In this document: positions 8,036 through 17,349 of the stretch, one piece after another | Position numbering within the stretch: position 1 is the stretch's first letter | Layout: the number at the start of each line of letters is the position of its first letter | Assembly (NCBI RefSeq): GCF_900105785.1 | Contig: NZ_LT629799.1 | Span: 1,116,001-1,180,000, forward strand | Origin: Microlunatus sagamiharensis | Lineage (GTDB): Bacteria; Actinomycetota; Actinomycetes; Propionibacteriales; Propionibacteriaceae | Reading direction: 5' to 3' | Length of the DNA stretch: 64,000 nt | Program-made: the position numbers and the translations under genes | The notes under the pieces: model-generated | What the model saw: only the letters and a program-made list of their open reading frames with translations | Told to the model about the DNA's origin: nothing | The model's database searches: none

Positions 8036-8986
8036 GTGGTGCGCATCGGCGTCGACTGGGGTGGCACGAAGATCGAGGTCGTCGCGCTCGACGAGGACGA
8101 CCACCAGCTGCTGCGGCGCCGCGTCGACACCCCGCGCGGGGACTACGCGGCCTGCCTCGACGTCATCGCCGGCCTGGTCGCGCAGGTCGAGACCGAGCTC
8201 GGCGCCACCGCGACCGTCGGGGTCGGGCTTCCCGGCTCCCTGGACCCCAGGACCGGGGTCGCCAAGGGCGCGAGCTCGACCTGGCTGATCGGTCGCCGGG
8301 TGGAGGAGGACCTCCGCGCCGCCCTGGGGCGCGAGGTGCGGACCGCGAACGACGCGGACTGCTTCGCCGTATCGGAGGCGACCGACGGGGCCGGGGTCGG
8401 CCACCGCGTGGTCTTCGCCGTCATCCTCGGCACCGGCGCGGGGGCGGGGATCGCCGTCGACGGGCGCGCCCACCACGGCCCGAACCACAGCGCGGGGGAG
8501 TGGGGCCACAGCCCGCTGCCCGTGCCCGACGTCACCGAGGTCCCCGGCCCGCCCTGCTACTGCGGCCGCCACGGCTGCATGGAGCAGTGGGTGTCGGGGC
8601 GCTCCTTCGCCCGCTCGTACGCGCTGCACGCCGACCTCGACCTGTCGGCGCCCGTGCCCGTGACGCCGCGCGAGGTCATGGACCGGGTGCGGTCCGGGGA
8701 CCGGCTCGCGCGGCTGGTCTGGGACCGCTACGTCGACCGGCTGGCGCGGGGGCTGTCGATGGTCGTCAACGTGCTCGACCCCGACGTGCTGGTGATGGGC
8801 GGCGGCATGGCCAACGTGCCCGAGCTCTACACCGACCTGCCGCCCGCGCTCGCCGGCCAGACCTTCTCGCCCTGCTTCTACACCTCGGTGGTCAAGGCCG
8901 CGCACGGCGACAGCAGCGGCGTGCGCGGGGCCGCGTGGCTCTGGCGCGACGAACCCGGACCCACCACCAGCACCCCCCACATCTGA
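8036..8986 (+). CDS. ROK family sugar kinase
   Basis: Cytoplasmic sugar kinase of the ROK family (316 residues), most like glucokinase/fructokinase types. An ATP-binding DWGGTKIE loop is at the N-terminus, with GVGLPGSLDP next, the Asn-Asp pair in ANDADCFA, LGTGAGAGI phosphate contact and a GEWGH motif. The ROK zinc site is complete: CYCGRHGCMEQWVSG. GTG at 8036 is chosen because AGGAAG stands about 13 bases before it; a GTG codon directly follows and could serve instead. The gene is divergent from the permease and 10 bases upstream of the phosphatase gene, with which it probably forms an operon. The sugar acted on cannot be fixed from sequence. Confidence 0.9.
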   Translation: MVRIGVDWGGTKIEVVALDEDDHQLLRRRVDTPRGDYAACLDVIAGLVAQVETELGATATVGVGLPGSLDPRTGVAKGASSTWLIGRRVEEDLRAALGREVRTANDADCFAVSEATDGAGVGHRVVFAVILGTGAGAGIAVDGRAHHGPNHSAGEWGHSPLPVPDVTEVPGPPCYCGRHGCMEQWVSGRSFARSYALHADLDLSAPVPVTPREVMDRVRSGDRLARLVWDRYVDRLARGLSMVVNVLDPDVLVMGGGMANVPELYTDLPPALAGQTFSPCFYTSVVKAAHGDSSGVRGAAWLWRDEPGPTTSTPHI

Positions 8987-8996
8987 GGAGCAGCCC

Positions 8997-9803
8997 GTGA
9001 CCGACCCGACGACCGAGACCGGGGAGACCTGGCTGCAGGAGCGCGCACGGGTCGCGGAGGAGATCATCCGCGACGCCGGTGCCGTGGCCCTCGGCTACTT
9101 CGACCGCCTCGCCGAGCTGACCGTGCGCAGCAAGGGAGTGCAGGACGTGGTCAGCGAGGCCGACGTGGCGGTCGAGCACCTGGTCAAGGAACGGCTCGCG
9201 CAGGCGTTCCCCCACGACGCCTTCCTCGGCGAGGAGACCGGCCACGCCGACTTCCCGGGCAGCGAGGGCATCTGGGTCGTCGACCCCATCGACGGCACCC
9301 AGCCGTTCGTGAGCGGCCTGCGCACCTGGTGCGTCTCGGTCGCGTACGTGCGTGACGGCGCGACGGTCCTCGGGCTGGTCCTCAACCCCGCGGCCGGGGA
9401 GCTGTTCGTCGGCGCGACCGACCGCCCGGCGACGCTCAACGGCACCGAGATCCACCCGAGCCCGGCCACGTCGGTGAGCGAGGGGCTGACCTTCCTCGGC
9501 TGCTCCTCGCGCGTCGGTCCCGAGGACGTCGTGCCGGTCCTCGACCGCCTGATGCGCGCCCACGGGATGTTCGTCCGCAACGGCTCGGGCGCGCTCGGGC
9601 TCTGCGACGTCGCCTGCGGGCGCCTGGTCGGCTACGTCGAGCCGCACATCAACGCGTGGGACTGCCTGGGGGCGGTCGCGGTCCTGGAGGCCGCGGGGGC
9701 GCGGGTGAGCGACTACCTGACCCCGGAGACGCTGCTGGCGGGCAACAAGATCATCGCGGCGACGCCGGCCGCTTACGACGAGCTGGTCTCGATCTTGGGT
9801 TGA
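8997..9803 (+). CDS. Inositol monophosphatase family protein (HisN/SuhB-like)
   Basis: Metal-dependent sugar or inositol phosphate phosphatase, 268 residues. Metal-binding motifs are in order: GEETG (about residue 79), WVVDPIDGTQPF (about 93-104) and INAWDCLGAVAVLEAAGA (about 219). The usual DPIDGTxNF reads DPIDGTQPF, a form met in histidinol-phosphatase (HisN) type members, so histidinol phosphate is possible; inositol phosphate or another sugar phosphate is equally allowed. The gene follows the ROK kinase by 10 bases, which favours a sugar-phosphate role. GTG start with GAGGAGC before it. Confidence 0.87.
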   Translation: MTDPTTETGETWLQERARVAEEIIRDAGAVALGYFDRLAELTVRSKGVQDVVSEADVAVEHLVKERLAQAFPHDAFLGEETGHADFPGSEGIWVVDPIDGTQPFVSGLRTWCVSVAYVRDGATVLGLVLNPAAGELFVGATDRPATLNGTEIHPSPATSVSEGLTFLGCSSRVGPEDVVPVLDRLMRAHGMFVRNGSGALGLCDVACGRLVGYVEPHINAWDCLGAVAVLEAAGARVSDYLTPETLLAGNKIIAATPAAYDELVSILG

Positions 9804-9841
9804 CACTCCGCACGAAGATGATCACGAATTCGCCACGATCG

Positions 9842-9871
9842 TTGCGGGCGGATCTCGCGAGAACCTATCGT
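9842..9871 (+). promoter_or_regulatory. Possible promoter of the C39-like gene
   Basis: TTGCGG at 9842-9847 and TATCGT at 9866-9871 with an 18-base spacer, 52 bases before the GTG start. The -35 match is moderate. Confidence 0.35.
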
Positions 9872-9923
9872 CGGCGGCGTTGCCCGGCCGGGCAGCGGCT
9901 CGGGGCTGACGAGAGGACATCAC

Positions 9924-10826
9924 GTGGCTCCACGAGCGCGGACCGTACGCCGGACGCTGGTGCAGCTGGGCGTGGCGGGCGCCGCGGTGCTGCTGGGCGC
10001 CCAGCCGGCCTTCGCCGGGGGCCCACCCACCTCCACCGCCGCCGCCGACTCCGGTCGCTCGACCGCACGCGCGCTGGCCGCCGCTCCCGCGGTGAGCGGG
10101 CCCGAGCGCTCGCTCGTCGTCGGGACCCCGATGCTGACCGCGCAGCAGCGGGCCTCGATCGCGGCCAAGGACGCCGCGGTCGCCCGGGTGCTCGCCGGCC
10201 AGCGCACCGCCAAGGGCGCCCGGTCGGCGGCGTCGTCGTCGTCGTCGAAGGCCGAGGCCCCCGCCGCGCTGCCGGTGCACCGCTCGATCAAGGCGGTCAA
10301 GCAGAAGGCCCAGACGCGCAGCTACTGGTGCGGGCCCGCGACGCTGCAGATGCTCGCGATGGCGAGCGGCGCGACGATCTCGCAGAGCACGGCGGCCTCC
10401 CGGCTGAAGACCACGAGCAACGGCACGAACTGGTACGCCGGCTCGGGCAACTACCCGATGGAGCGCGCGCTCGAGCGCTACTCCGGCGGCTTCGACTACA
10501 CCCCGCAGAACCTCGCGTACACCCCGAGCAAGAAGGACGTGCAGACGTTCCGCGACCGGCTGAAGGCCGACGTCGCGGTGCAGCAGCGAGGCATCGCGGG
10601 CAACGCGGTCGAGGTGCGCAACGGCCCGCACCTGAATGGGCACCCGAACCGCACGATCTACCACTGGGTCGCGGTGCGCGGCTACGACGACGACGGCGCG
10701 ACCACGCGCTACGCCGACTCCGTGGCCGGCTCGAGCATCTCGTGGGCCGCCCCGGTCCCGCGCTACAACGAGATCGACACGGCCAAGATCGTCATGATCT
10801 TCGGAGCGCGTGGCTACGTCTGGTAG
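9924..10826 (+). CDS. Secreted C39-like (papain-fold) protein
   Basis: Exported protein of 300 residues. The signal peptide is followed by an Ala/Ser-rich stretch of about 100 residues. A C-terminal papain-like domain of the peptidase C39 type follows, with candidate catalytic Cys in SYWCGPATLQML, His in IYHWVAVRGYD and Asp in RYADSVAG. These are the usual Cys-His-Asp positions, so an active cysteine peptidase or related hydrolase is likely. It lacks any ABC transporter part, unlike bacteriocin-maturing C39 proteins. GTG start after AGAGGA. The following lipoprotein gene begins inside its last codons, which points to translational coupling. Confidence 0.82.
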   Translation: MAPRARTVRRTLVQLGVAGAAVLLGAQPAFAGGPPTSTAAADSGRSTARALAAAPAVSGPERSLVVGTPMLTAQQRASIAAKDAAVARVLAGQRTAKGARSAASSSSSKAEAPAALPVHRSIKAVKQKAQTRSYWCGPATLQMLAMASGATISQSTAASRLKTTSNGTNWYAGSGNYPMERALERYSGGFDYTPQNLAYTPSKKDVQTFRDRLKADVAVQQRGIAGNAVEVRNGPHLNGHPNRTIYHWVAVRGYDDDGATTRYADSVAGSSISWAAPVPRYNEIDTAKIVMIFGARGYVW

Positions 10827-12012
10827 CCGCTCGGTCCGGCGGGCCGCGTACGGGCTCGTCGCGTCGGCGGTGCTGCTCGCGTCGGGCGCGTGCTCCGCGG
10901 GCAGCACGCCCGGCACGTCGGACGCGCCGGCGCCGGGTCCGACGCCCACCGCCGCGACGGTGGCCGCCGAGGGCACCACGCCCTGCACGGTCGAGCTGCC
11001 GCAGGGCTGGGGCGCGGCGCTCGACGAGGGGGTGGTCGCGCCCCGGGCCGGCGAGACGCTGACCGTGGCGCTCGGGCTCGCCGACCGGTCGGTCTTCGCC
11101 GTCTCCGACGTGCCCGGGGTGCGGCACGCGCTGGTCTGGCGCCACCTCGGGGCCGCGGACGCCACCGCGGACCGGGTGGTGGCCGACCTCGGCCTCGACC
11201 ACCCGGAGTGGCAGGTGCTCGGCGCCACGTTCGACGGGCGCTACCTGGCCTACCGGGTCGACCGCTCGTACTCCGGCTTCGAGGACTTCGGGCTCTACGT
11301 CTGGGACAGCCAGGGCGACGCCGCGCCGGTCGAGGTCGCGCACGGCGAGCCGGATGCGCAGGGGCAGCTGATGCAGACCCCGTTCGTCGACCCGGTGCTC
11401 GCCGACGGCTGGCTCTACTGGACCCAGACCCGCGACGCCGACCCGGGCCGCACGGTGCTGTCGGGCTACCGGCTCGCCGACGGGCACGTCGAGCGGCTGA
11501 GCCGCGGCTTCGGCCGCGCGCCGGTCCGCTTCGGGGCCTGGCTGGTGTGGGCGGACAGCGACGCGGCCGGGCAGACCTCGGGCCTGCGGGCGATCGACCT
11601 CGCCACCCACGCACCGGTCGACCTGCCCGCGCCGCTCGCCGGCGTGCGCGGGCCCTACTACCTGGCCGCGGACGCGGGAACGCTCGCCTGGGTGGGCGGC
11701 GAGCAGGGGCGCCAGGTCTGGGTCTGGCGCGACGGCTGGCCCGCCGCACGGCTGCTGGCCGACGGGGCGCAGGCCCCGCAGTTCCCGCGGGTCGCCGGGG
11801 ACACCGTCGTGTGGACGGGGGAGGACGCGACCTGGGTGGGCGACCTCCGCAGCTTCTCCGACGCCCGGCTCACCCCTTCCTACGGCGGGGTCTGGGCGGA
11901 CGGCGGCCCGGTGGTCGCCGTCGGCTACGCCCCGGCCGACAAGGGTCAGGACTCGGTGCAGGCCCTGCTCGACACCGACGCCGCCGGTCCGCTGGGTCGC
12001 GCGGGCTGCTGA
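10810..12012 (+). CDS. Probable lipoprotein with propeller-like fold, function unknown
   Basis: Not assigned to a named family. The protein has 400 residues. The N-terminus ([22 protein letters not shown]) looks like a lipoprotein signal with Cys near residue 28, although the lipobox SGAC lacks the usual Leu. A Pro/Thr linker follows, then about 330 residues of short beta-strand blocks ending in Trp/Asp turns ([46 protein letters not shown]), consistent with a beta-propeller sensor or scaffold. The GTG start lies 17 bases inside the end of the C39-like gene with GGAG before it, so both are probably made together at the cell surface. Confidence 0.75.
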   Translation: MATSGSRSVRRAAYGLVASAVLLASGACSAGSTPGTSDAPAPGPTPTAATVAAEGTTPCTVELPQGWGAALDEGVVAPRAGETLTVALGLADRSVFAVSDVPGVRHALVWRHLGAADATADRVVADLGLDHPEWQVLGATFDGRYLAYRVDRSYSGFEDFGLYVWDSQGDAAPVEVAHGEPDAQGQLMQTPFVDPVLADGWLYWTQTRDADPGRTVLSGYRLADGHVERLSRGFGRAPVRFGAWLVWADSDAAGQTSGLRAIDLATHAPVDLPAPLAGVRGPYYLAADAGTLAWVGGEQGRQVWVWRDGWPAARLLADGAQAPQFPRVAGDTVVWTGEDATWVGDLRSFSDARLTPSYGGVWADGGPVVAVGYAPADKGQDSVQALLDTDAAGPLGRAGC

Positions 12013-12061
12013 GCGGGACGCGCCGGACGCAGCCTGCGCAGCGGCGTCCGCGGCTGGCAGC

Positions 12062-12850
12062 ATGGCCGTCGTGACTGAACCGATCAAGGTGACCGTGTGG
12101 AACGAGAACTTCCACGAGACCGACGACAAGTACCGCGAGGCGATGGCGCAGCGCTACCCCGAGGGCATCCACGGGGCGATCGCCGCCGGGCTGCGCGAGG
12201 TGCTCGGGGAGGCGGTGGAGACCCGGACGGCGACGCTCGACCAGCCCGAGCACGGGCTGACCGACGAGGTGCTGGCGAGCACCGACGTGCTGACCTGGTG
12301 GGGCCACGTCAAGCACGGCGACGTCGACGACGCGGTGGTGGCGAAGGTGCACGAGGCCGTCCTGGGCGGCATGGGCCTGCTCGTGCTGCACTCCGGCCAC
12401 TTCTCCAAGATCTTCAAGCGCCTGCTCGGCACCTCCTGCGCTCTGGCCTGGCGCAGCAAGGACGACACGGAGCTGGTGTGGACCGTGGCGCCGGGCCACC
12501 CGATCGCCGAGGGCGTGCCGCACCCGATCCGGATCCCCGAGCAGGAGATGTACGGGGAGTACTTCGACATCCCCGAGCCCGACGAGCTCGTCTTCATCTC
12601 CAGCTTCACCGGCGGCGAGGTGTTCCGGTCCGGCTGCACCTTCCGCCGCGGCCGCGGGCGGATCTTCTACTTCTCCCCGGGCGACCAGGACTTCCCCGTG
12701 TACCACCACCCCGACATCAAGCGGGTGCTCGCCAACGGCGTGCGCTGGGCGGCGCCCGAGCAGCGCTCCGGGCGCACGGCCCCCGGCCTGGTCAACATGA
12801 AGGTGCCCGACTTCGTCGGCGGGAGCCTGAACCCGGAGGCGGGAGAGTGA
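12062..12850 (+). CDS. ThuA domain protein
   Basis: Protein of 262 residues with a glutamine-amidotransferase-like ThuA fold over its full length: [11 protein letters not shown] at the start, [26 protein letters not shown] and [17 protein letters not shown]. ThuA with ThuB is known from trehalose use in rhizobia, where it takes part in 3-keto-sugar metabolism. Here too it is followed, with a GTGA overlap, by a Gfo/Idh/MocA dehydrogenase. No transporter is next to the pair. ATG at 12062 or GTG at 12071 could start translation; neither has a strong ribosome site. Confidence 0.87.
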   Translation: MAVVTEPIKVTVWNENFHETDDKYREAMAQRYPEGIHGAIAAGLREVLGEAVETRTATLDQPEHGLTDEVLASTDVLTWWGHVKHGDVDDAVVAKVHEAVLGGMGLLVLHSGHFSKIFKRLLGTSCALAWRSKDDTELVWTVAPGHPIAEGVPHPIRIPEQEMYGEYFDIPEPDELVFISSFTGGEVFRSGCTFRRGRGRIFYFSPGDQDFPVYHHPDIKRVLANGVRWAAPEQRSGRTAPGLVNMKVPDFVGGSLNPEAGE

Positions 12851-13971
12851 GCGCCCCGCGGCAGGAGGGCGCCCCGCTGCGCGCCGGTGTGGTCGGCCTG
12901 GGCTGGGCCGGCCAGCAGCACATGGACGCGTACACCGCGCGCCCCGACGTGGACCTCGTGGCCATCGCCGGGCTCGAGGACGAGCCGCGGGCCCGCCTCG
13001 GCGACCTCTACGGACTGTCCGACGCGGGGCTCTTCCGCGGCTACGAGGAGATGATCGCGCAGGCCGACCTCGACGTCATCAGCGTGGCCACGCCGACGGC
13101 GCTGCACGCACCGGTGGCGCTGGCCGCGCTGGCCGCGGGCGTCCACGTGCTGTCGGAGAAGCCGCTGGCCGAGGACGCCGAGCGGGGTGCGGCCATGGTC
13201 GAGGCGGCACGGTCGGCCGACCGCGTGCTCGACGTGTCGTTCAACCACCGTCGCCGCGGCGACGTCAAGGCGCTGAAGAAGCTCGTCGAGTCCGGCGCGC
13301 TGGGCGAGATCTACTACGCCAAGGCGGGCTGGCTGCGCCGTTCGGGCATCCCCGGGCTCGGCACCTGGTTCACCCGCAAGTCGCTGGCCGGCGGCGGCCC
13401 GCTGATGGACATCGGCGTGCACATGCTCGACATGGCCCTGCACCTGATGGGCGAGCCGGCGGCCGAGGCGGTCAGCGCGTCGACGTACGCCAAGTTCGGC
13501 CCGCTGGGGCGCGGCGGCTCGGTCGACCGGCCGACGGTCGCGGCCGGCGAGGACGGCACGGTGCCCTTCGAGGTCGAGGACCTCTCGACCGCCTTCGTGC
13601 GGCTCTCGGGCGGCGCGACGCTGCTGCTCGAGGCGAGCTGGGCGTCCTACATCAAGTCCGACGAGCTCTACGTCGTCCTGTACGGCTCCGAGGGCGGCGC
13701 CGTCTTGGGCAGCTCCGGCTCGTGGAGCGAGTCGCGGCTCGAGGTGCACACCGAGCTGCACGGCGTGCCCGCTGAGCTGTTCCCGGCGCTCGGCCCGGAC
13801 GGCCGGCACGGCGAGGCCGTGGACGACTTCCTGGCCAAGGTGCTCGCGCCGGACTGGTCGGACTTCCACGGCGAGGACGCCCTGACGCGCGCCCGCGTCG
13901 TCGACGCCGCGTACCGCTCGGCCGAGGAGCAGCGCGAGATCCGGCTCGACCGACCGACCCGGCAGGCCTGA
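12847..13971 (+). CDS. Gfo/Idh/MocA family oxidoreductase
   Basis: NAD(P)-dependent sugar or inositol dehydrogenase type enzyme of 374 residues. The N-terminal Rossmann domain shows [30 protein letters not shown] and the family EKP motif (LSEKPLAED). The C-terminal domain has [21 protein letters not shown], carrying the His used in catalysis by relatives. The GTG start overlaps the ThuA stop (GTGA), so the pair is translationally coupled and probably acts on the same sugar, as in thuAB. The substrate is not evident. Confidence 0.9.
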   Translation: MSAPRQEGAPLRAGVVGLGWAGQQHMDAYTARPDVDLVAIAGLEDEPRARLGDLYGLSDAGLFRGYEEMIAQADLDVISVATPTALHAPVALAALAAGVHVLSEKPLAEDAERGAAMVEAARSADRVLDVSFNHRRRGDVKALKKLVESGALGEIYYAKAGWLRRSGIPGLGTWFTRKSLAGGGPLMDIGVHMLDMALHLMGEPAAEAVSASTYAKFGPLGRGGSVDRPTVAAGEDGTVPFEVEDLSTAFVRLSGGATLLLEASWASYIKSDELYVVLYGSEGGAVLGSSGSWSESRLEVHTELHGVPAELFPALGPDGRHGEAVDDFLAKVLAPDWSDFHGEDALTRARVVDAAYRSAEEQREIRLDRPTRQA

Positions 13972-13996
13972 TCCCAGGTGAGCCCGGGGTCGGGGC

Positions 13997-15103
13997 CTAG
14001 GCCTCGACCTCGGGCTGCTGGGGCGAGTCACCCAGCAGGCCGGCCGCCTCGAGCTGCTCGGCCAGGGCTGCGCCGTCGTTGCCGAAGAACCACGGCACCT
14101 TGCTGCCGTCGCGGCGGACGTGGCGCCGGTTGCCGCTGCCCGCCAGCACCGCCTCGCCGGGGCTGAGCTGCCGGATGCAGACGGCCACGACCCGGTCGGG
14201 GTGGCGCTCGCAGAAGCGTTCGTACGTCTCCGGGTCGTGCTGGCCGTCGTCGCCGACGAGCAGCCAGCGCATGTCGGGGAACTCGGAGGCGAGGCGCTCG
14301 AGCGCGTCGCGCTTGTGCTTGGTGCCGTCGCGGAACAGCGCGTCCGGCGTCGGGCCCCAGTCGGTGAGCAGCAGCGCACCGGCCGGGTAGAGGTTCCGGG
14401 AGAGGAAGCGGGTGAGCGTCGGGGCGACGTTCCAGGCGCCCGTGGAGAGGTAGACCACGGGGGTGCCCGCGTGGGTGTCGGTCAGCCGCTCGTAGAGCAC
14501 GGGCATCCCCGGCGTCGTCGTGCGCGCGTGCTCGTTGACGACGAAGGTGTGCCAGGCGGCCAGCAGCGGTCGGGGCAGGGCGGTCACCATGACCGTGTCG
14601 TCGATGTCCGACACCAGGCCGAAGCGGGTCTCGGGGTCGACGACGAAGACCCGGCCGTGGGTCGGGCTCACGGGGTTCCGGGGGTTCGAGGGGGTCGTCC
14701 CCCTCGCCGGGTCCTGCGTGTCCTCGACCGCGTACGTCACCCGGTGCCAGCCGGGCTCGAGGGCGACCTCGACGACGGCGTCGACGAGCCCCGAGCGGTC
14801 GGCCGTCACCTCGGCCGAGCTGCCGCCCACCTCGACGCGCACCCGGGCCCGCTGCACGGGGACGCTGGTGAAGTTGCGCCAGCCCCGCGTCCCGATCGGC
14901 TCGCCGGTGAGCCGGTGCGTGCCGCGGTTGAGCATCACCCGGCCCAGCACCCTGATCCAGGACGTGCTGCCGTAGCCGGTGTAGGGGATGACGAGGGGGA
15001 CGTAGCCCTTTGCGCGCGCCCGCTCGGTGCGCCACCCGACCCAGCGGTTCTCCAGGCGTGCGGCGACGTGCAGGGCCTGGTCCGGCAGCGGGTTCGAGGG
15101 CAC
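13997..15103 (-). CDS. App1-type phosphatase (DUF2183)
   Basis: Protein of 368 residues. The catalytic region is HAD-like, with FGLVSDIDDTVMVTAL giving the DxDxT nucleophile motif near residue 190, then STGAWN and a LVGDDGQHDPETY motif with paired acidic residues. This matches the App1 catalytic domain, known as a phosphatidate phosphatase in yeast; bacterial members are assumed to act on phospholipids or related phosphates. The N-terminal half is a beta-sandwich-like domain (VEVALEPGWHRVTYAVED). It converges on the oxidoreductase gene with 25 bases between stops. ATG at 15103 is the plausible start. Confidence 0.85.
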   Translation of the reverse strand: MPSNPLPDQALHVAARLENRWVGWRTERARAKGYVPLVIPYTGYGSTSWIRVLGRVMLNRGTHRLTGEPIGTRGWRNFTSVPVQRARVRVEVGGSSAEVTADRSGLVDAVVEVALEPGWHRVTYAVEDTQDPARGTTPSNPRNPVSPTHGRVFVVDPETRFGLVSDIDDTVMVTALPRPLLAAWHTFVVNEHARTTTPGMPVLYERLTDTHAGTPVVYLSTGAWNVAPTLTRFLSRNLYPAGALLLTDWGPTPDALFRDGTKHKRDALERLASEFPDMRWLLVGDDGQHDPETYERFCERHPDRVVAVCIRQLSPGEAVLAGSGNRRHVRRDGSKVPWFFGNDGAALAEQLEAAGLLGDSPQQPEVEA

Positions 15104-15202
15104 GGGACCAACCTAACGAACCGACGCCGTACGAGCCCCGCTCACAGGACCTGCCCAGCCGGGCCCGAGGCCGGTCACGGCCGGTGACGGTTCCGTGGAG
15201 CC

Positions 15203-16381
15203 ATGACCTTCCCGACCCCCGCTCCCGCGTCCACCTCCCGCCCGGTCCGCCACCGTGCTCGCCGAACAGGGGCCGCCCTGCTCGCCGGCGGCCTGCTGAG
15301 CGCCACGCTCGGCCTGGCGGTGCCCGCCGCAGCCGACGTGCGGCCGGTCGACGCGTACGGCGCGCGCGGCTCGTACGGCGCGGGCGGCGCGGCGACCGCG
15401 AGCAGCGTGGACTCCGATCCGGCGACGGCCGCGGAGTCGCGGGGCGTGGCGCTGGTCGACACGGTGCTCAGCGGGGGCGAGGCCGCCGGGACGGGGATCG
15501 TGCTGACCTCCGACGGTGAGGTGCTGACGAACTACCACGTGGTCGAGGGCTCGACGAGCATCCGCGTCACGCTGCCGGGCAGCGGGCGGGCCTACACCGC
15601 GACGGTGGTCGGCGCCGACCAGGCCGCCGACGTCGCGCTGCTGCAGCTCGCAGGGGCGAGCGGGCTGGCCACCGCGCGCATCGACGACGACACCCTCGCC
15701 GTGGGCGACGCCGTCACGGCCGTGGGCAACGCGGGCGGCACCGGTTCGCTGACCGCCGCCGACGGCACCGTCACCGACCTGTCGTCGTCGATCACCACGC
15801 AGTCCGAGGGCGACGTGGCCGGCGAACGCCTCACACGGCTGGTCGAGACCTCCGCCGACGTGGTCCCCGGCGACTCCGGCGGACCGCTGCTCGACGCCGA
15901 GGGCGAGGTCGTCGGCGTCGACACGGCCGCCTCCAGCGGCGGCGAGATCGACGGCTACGCGGTGCCCATCGACACCGCGCTCGCCGTGGTCACCCAGATC
16001 CGCAGCGGTGAGGAGACCTCGGCGGTCCGGATCGGCCCGGCCGCGTTCCTCGGGGTCCAGGTGGCGACGGGCGCGGTGAGCGACTCGGCGTACGGCTACG
16101 GGCGTCATTACGGCGACGGCTACGGGCGCGAGGCCGAGGGCGCGTCGAACGAGGGTGCGAGCATCGCGGGCGTCGTCGAGGACGGGGCGGCCGCGCAGGC
16201 CGGGATCGAGGCGGGCGACACCATCACCGGCGTCGGCTCGACCACCGTCGCCTCGGCCTCGGACCTCACCGACGCGCTGGCCGGCCTCGACCCGGGTGAC
16301 CGGGTGCGGGTCACGTGGACGGGGGCCGACGGCTCCTCGACCTCGGCCGAGGTGACGCTGGGCTCCAGCCCGCTGAACTGA
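15203..16381 (+). CDS. Secreted HtrA/DegP-like serine protease with PDZ domain
   Basis: Trypsin-fold protease of family S1C, 392 residues. The signal peptide (TGAALLAGGLLSATLGLAVPAAA) has no membrane anchor, unlike the usual actinobacterial HtrA with a cytoplasmic tail, so the product is probably fully secreted. The catalytic triad is His (TNYHVVEG), Asp (AADVALLQL) and Ser (VPGDSGGPLL). A single PDZ domain closes the protein (SIAGVVEDGAAAQAGIEAGDTI). A Tyr/Gly-rich insert (SAYGYGRHYGDGYGRE) sits between protease and PDZ domains. It is divergent from the App1 gene and is followed by a large inverted repeat that may stop transcription. Confidence 0.9.
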   Translation: MTFPTPAPASTSRPVRHRARRTGAALLAGGLLSATLGLAVPAAADVRPVDAYGARGSYGAGGAATASSVDSDPATAAESRGVALVDTVLSGGEAAGTGIVLTSDGEVLTNYHVVEGSTSIRVTLPGSGRAYTATVVGADQAADVALLQLAGASGLATARIDDDTLAVGDAVTAVGNAGGTGSLTAADGTVTDLSSSITTQSEGDVAGERLTRLVETSADVVPGDSGGPLLDAEGEVVGVDTAASSGGEIDGYAVPIDTALAVVTQIRSGEETSAVRIGPAAFLGVQVATGAVSDSAYGYGRHYGDGYGREAEGASNEGASIAGVVEDGAAAQAGIEAGDTITGVGSTTVASASDLTDALAGLDPGDRVRVTWTGADGSSTSAEVTLGSSPLN

Positions 16382-16403
16382 GCCGCGGCGGCCCCTCGAC
16401 CTA

Positions 16404-16469
16404 CGAGGCGCACCTTCTCCGACCGCGCGCACCCTGCAGGGTGCGCCTCGTCGAGAAAGGTGCGCCTCG
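16404..16469. terminator. Nested inverted repeat between convergent genes
   Basis: The outer arms 16404-16419 and 16453-16469 are complementary except for one extra A. They enclose a perfect 20-base palindrome at 16427-16446. The motif GGTGCGCCTCG occurs twice on the plus strand. The element lies 22 bases after the protease stop and 27 bases from the stop of the convergent IclR gene. It is best read as a bidirectional terminator without a T tract. Confidence 0.6.
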
Positions 16470-16496
16470 TGCGTACGGGTGGCGTACGGGTGAGGG

Positions 16497-17222
16497 TCAG
16501 CCCTCGGAGCCGCTACGGCGCAGCACGTCGCTGAGCCGCTCGGCGGCGGCGATGACCGCCGGGGCGTGCAGGCGGCCGGGCTGGCGCGAGAGGCGCTCGA
16601 TCGGGCCGGAGACGCTGACCGCGGCGATGACCTTGCCGCTGGGGGAGCGGACCGGGGCCGACACCGACGCGACGCCGGCCTCGCGCTCGCCGACCGAGTG
16701 GGCCCAGCCGCGACGGCGTACGGCGGCGAGGGCCACGGCGGAGTAGCGGCTGCCGCGCAGGCCCCGCTGCATGCGGTCGGGCTCCTCCCAGGCCAGCAGC
16801 ACCTGGGCGGCGGAACCCGCCTGCATCGTCAGCTGCGTCCCGACCGGCACGCTGTCGCGCAGGCCCGACATCCGCTCGGCCGTGGCGACGCAGACGCGGA
16901 AGTCGCCCTGGCGACGGAACATCTGCGCCGACTCGCCCGTGATGTCGCGCAGCCGGGCGAGCACCGGGCCGGCCGTGGCCAGCAGGCGGTCCTCGCCGGC
17001 GGCCGAGGCGAGCTCGCCGAGGCGCGGCCCGAGCACGAAGCGGCCCTGCAGGTCGCGGCTCACGAGCCGGTGGTGCTCGAGGGCGACCGCGAGCCGGTGC
17101 GCCGTCGGCCGCGCGAGCCCGGTCGCCGACACGAGCCCCGCGAGGGTGGTCGGACCGGTCTCCAGCGCACCGAGCACCATGGCGGCTTTGTCCAGCACGC
17201 CGACACCGCTAGAGTTGTCCAT
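16497..17222 (-). CDS. ndgR: IclR family regulator, NdgR/LtbR type
   Basis: Transcription factor of 241 residues. A winged helix-turn-helix covers residues 8-65 (VLDKAAMVLGALETGPTTLAG, then ATGLARPTAHRLAVALEHH) and an IclR effector domain covers the rest. Genes of this type divergent from leuCD are known as NdgR (Streptomyces) or LtbR (Corynebacterium), which control leucine and other amino acid genes and often themselves. The 127-base gap to leuC is thus the likely operator region. ATG at 17222 is chosen because family members begin MDNSSGVGVLDKAA; the open frame upstream is not conserved-looking. Confidence 0.88.
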   Translation of the reverse strand: MDNSSGVGVLDKAAMVLGALETGPTTLAGLVSATGLARPTAHRLAVALEHHRLVSRDLQGRFVLGPRLGELASAAGEDRLLATAGPVLARLRDITGESAQMFRRQGDFRVCVATAERMSGLRDSVPVGTQLTMQAGSAAQVLLAWEEPDRMQRGLRGSRYSAVALAAVRRRGWAHSVGEREAGVASVSAPVRSPSGKVIAAVSVSGPIERLSRQPGRLHAPAVIAAAERLSDVLRRSGSEG

Positions 17223-17349
17223 GCCTTGATACTGCCGTCTCGGATGCTGGAACGCAAACCCGACGCGCAGCAGCAGGACGAGAGTCCGGACACGGCCCCG
17301 GGAGCACCGGGGACCCGTCAGAGCACGCAGTCGAAGAGGAGCCTGGTCC

